Source: Candidatus Gastranaerophilales bacterium
Lineage (GTDB): Bacteria; Cyanobacteriota; Vampirovibrionia; Gastranaerophilales; Gastranaerophilaceae
Assembly (NCBI GenBank): GCA_944326625.1
Contig: CALVER010000090.1
Span: 1 to 6,350, forward strand
Reading direction: 5' to 3'
Length of the DNA stretch: 6,350 bases
The position numbers and the translations under genes were made by a program. A model generated the notes under the pieces. That model searched no databases, had not been told where the DNA came from, and saw nothing but the letters and a program-made list of their open reading frames with translations. Numbering within the stretch: position 1 is the first letter of the stretch; every line of letters begins with the position of its first letter. Of this stretch, positions 4,949 to 6,350 are shown piece after piece.

Positions 4949-5389
4949 TTATTTTAAAGCGAACATCATATCTGCTTCGACAGCCACTTTACCGTCAACC
5001 CGCCCGATGCCGTGAGCTTTGCATATAGGACCTTTGACTTTTAAGAGTTCAATTTCCATTTCGAATTTGTCGCCTGGTCTTACGATATTTTTGAAACGAG
5101 CATTTTCAACCCCTGCATAAAGTGCTAATTTACCGTTGAATTCAGGCATTTTTAATAAAATCGGTGCTGAGCATTGTGCCATAGCTTCCAGTTGTAAAAC
5201 GCCAGGCATAATCGGATTGTTCGGAAAATGTCCCTGGAAAAATCCTTCATTCATTGTCATATTTTTGTAACCTTTTGCGTATTTGCCCGGTACACATTCA
5301 GTAATTTTATCTACCAGCAAAAAAGGATATCTGTGCGGCAGCATTTCCATAATCTGCATAATGTCAAAACTCAATACTTCTTCTGTCAT
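4949..5389 (-). CDS. fabZ: 3-hydroxyacyl-ACP dehydratase (FabZ)
   Basis: FabZ dehydrates 3-hydroxyacyl-ACP to trans-2-enoyl-ACP in fatty acid elongation. It competes with LpxA and LpxD for hydroxyacyl-ACP, which explains its place in lipid A operons. The 146 residues form a complete single hotdog domain. Motifs: LPHRYPFLLVD (17-27), the catalytic loop GHFPNNPIMPG (53-63) with H54, and E68 in LQLEAMAQ; ARFKNIVRPGD (97-107) is also typical. AAGGAG lies 7 bases before ATG 5389, and only 11 bases separate it from the lpxC stop, so it is the last gene of the lpxD-lpxC-fabZ operon. It is a separate protein, not fused to LpxC as in Bacteroidetes. Confidence 0.97.
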   Translation of the reverse strand: MTEEVLSFDIMQIMEMLPHRYPFLLVDKITECVPGKYAKGYKNMTMNEGFFQGHFPNNPIMPGVLQLEAMAQCSAPILLKMPEFNGKLALYAGVENARFKNIVRPGDKFEMEIELLKVKGPICKAHGIGRVDGKVAVEADMMFALK

Positions 5390-5400
5390 AAATTTTCTCC

Positions 5401-6210
5401 TTATTTAGTCTCTATTAATTTATCTTTTAAAATTTTTGCTACTTTTAAATGCACGGCATGTCCCGCTTCTTTGACAAGGATTTGTGCCTTTAGATTAAGC
5501 GGGTTTACGCCTGTTAAATACAAATCTCCTATAACATCAAGAATTTTATGTTTTATAGGTTCATTTTCGGAACGTAATTCTGTTGTGTAACCGTCATCCG
5601 TCAACCCGACGGTATTTTCCTGAGTTACACCCTGAGCAAATCCGAACATCTGGAATTTTTTCAAATCTTTATAAAATCCGAAAGTTCTGGCTTCAATAAT
5701 TTCATCAGGATTTTTCGGATTGTAATTAACCCAGCGTCTTGTCAAATCCGGATGGTCATAATTCACGGCATAAGATATAAACAAATCTTTATCCGGCAGA
5801 ATTATCATACTGGTTTTGCCGTTCAGGTAATAAACAGGTTCAGTAACCGTATAATATTTATGTTTTGATTTTTCAATACCTGCCTGTTTAAAAAGTTCAA
5901 CCCAGCCTTTTGCGCTTCCGTCAAGAGCCGGAACTTCGCTCTCATCCATGCAGATATCAACCGAATCTATTCCGCAAAATGCCATTGCGGCTGACAGGTG
6001 TTCTTCAAGCATAACTCTTGATTTTTTGTTTCCGAGAGTTACGCAATGATCTGTGGAAATTAAATTGTCTATGTCAGCCGTGAAAGCTTCTTCGCCTTTT
6101 ACAAAATATCTTATTTTCCCTTCGTTTGAAGGGAAAAAAGTTACTTTACAGGGCTTATTTTTCATTAAGCCGTTACCGGTTATTTCGATTTGTTTTTTGA
6201 GTGTTCCCAT
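5401..6210 (-). CDS. lpxC: UDP-3-O-acyl-N-acetylglucosamine deacetylase (LpxC)
   Basis: LpxC is the zinc-dependent deacetylase of the first committed step of lipid A synthesis. Key residues are present: E70 (general base) and H71 in MLEEHLSA, H221 and D225 in PIKHKILDVIGDLY (zinc ligands with H71), and H251 in EAGHAVH. Other family signatures are EVPALDGSA (92-100) and ARTFGF (174-179). The protein has 269 residues, shorter than E. coli (305), but both domains are complete. ATG 6210 overlaps the lpxD stop by one base (TAATG) and has only a distant GAGG, so initiation is probably coupled to lpxD translation. Confidence 0.96.
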   Translation of the reverse strand: MGTLKKQIEITGNGLMKNKPCKVTFFPSNEGKIRYFVKGEEAFTADIDNLISTDHCVTLGNKKSRVMLEEHLSAAMAFCGIDSVDICMDESEVPALDGSAKGWVELFKQAGIEKSKHKYYTVTEPVYYLNGKTSMIILPDKDLFISYAVNYDHPDLTRRWVNYNPKNPDEIIEARTFGFYKDLKKFQMFGFAQGVTQENTVGLTDDGYTTELRSENEPIKHKILDVIGDLYLTGVNPLNLKAQILVKEAGHAVHLKVAKILKDKLIETK

Positions 6211-6350
6211 TATTCGTTGTGTGCCTCTTCAAAAGCCGTAAGCATAGGTTCGTATTTTCTGAATTTTGCAATGATTTCCTGAGCGTCTTTCATTGTTTTA
6301 AGCTGTTTGATAAATTCTTTTCTCGGAACAGCCGGAATACCTACAACGAT
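6210..6350 (-). CDS. lpxD: UDP-3-O-acylglucosamine N-acyltransferase (LpxD), C-terminal 46 residues only
   Basis: The minus strand is open from the right edge to TAA 6212-6210. It starts IVVGIPAVPRKEFIKQLKTM and ends TAFEEAHNE. The pattern, a last beta-helix turn with GIPA, a basic residue, then a C-terminal helix rich in Lys/Leu, fits the end of LpxD, which adds the N-linked acyl chain (third lipid A step). The one-base overlap with lpxC supports this. The catalytic part is outside the window, so another hexapeptide acyltransferase cannot be fully excluded. Confidence 0.78.
   Translation of the reverse strand: MVVGIPAVPRKEFIKQLKTMKDAQEIIAKFRKYEPMLTAFEEAHNE

Overview
The window is AT-rich and tightly packed with genes. 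It carries lipid A genes, so the host has a Gram-negative type outer membrane. At the left edge, on the minus strand, is the prepilin start FTLAEVLITLGIIGIVAAM. I associate this signature with the Gastranaerophilales (Melainabacteria, gut relatives of Cyanobacteria), where it recurs in many prepilin-like genes. Assignment to that group is an inference from memory, not a search; I put it at roughly 0.7.

Layout. (1) Bases 1-473, minus strand: the 5' part of a prepilin-like gene whose remainder lies off the left edge. Its reading frame is open back to an ATG at 454 and runs through a run of small palindromes, a degenerate octamer repeat, two copies of the prepilin signal motif and an 11-base G tract. 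A second ATG at 473, with a good ribosome binding site and promoter, lies in another frame and hits a stop just past the G tract. (2) Bases 500-620: back-to-back promoters, one for the prepilin gene and one for lpxA. (3) Bases 624-2538, plus strand: lpxA and an M29-type aminopeptidase overlapping by 8 bases, probably one operon. (4) Bases 2535-2699, minus strand: a 54-residue small gene with a clear ribosome binding site, convergent with the aminopeptidase. (5) Bases 2785-3176, plus strand: a 106-residue lysine-rich unknown protein with its own promoter and a terminator hairpin. (6) Bases 3186-4930, minus strand: long-form pyrophosphate-dependent phosphofructokinase with its own promoter. (7) Bases 4916-6350, minus strand: the lpxD (3' end only)-lpxC-fabZ operon, closed by a strong hairpin terminator.

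How the genes work together: LpxA, LpxC and LpxD catalyse the first three steps of lipid A synthesis (acylation of UDP-GlcNAc, deacetylation, second acylation). FabZ makes unsaturated acyl-ACP for fatty acid elongation from the same hydroxyacyl-ACP pool that LpxA and LpxD draw on. The Pfp enzyme belongs to glycolysis/gluconeogenesis and the aminopeptidase to peptide turnover; neither has an obvious link to lipid A.

The most unusual part is the first 480 bases. Repeat-derived DNA appears to be carried in frame inside the N-terminal leader of a prepilin-like gene, with a homopolymer tract that could switch which start codon is productive. No tRNA, rRNA, CRISPR array or transposase gene was seen.
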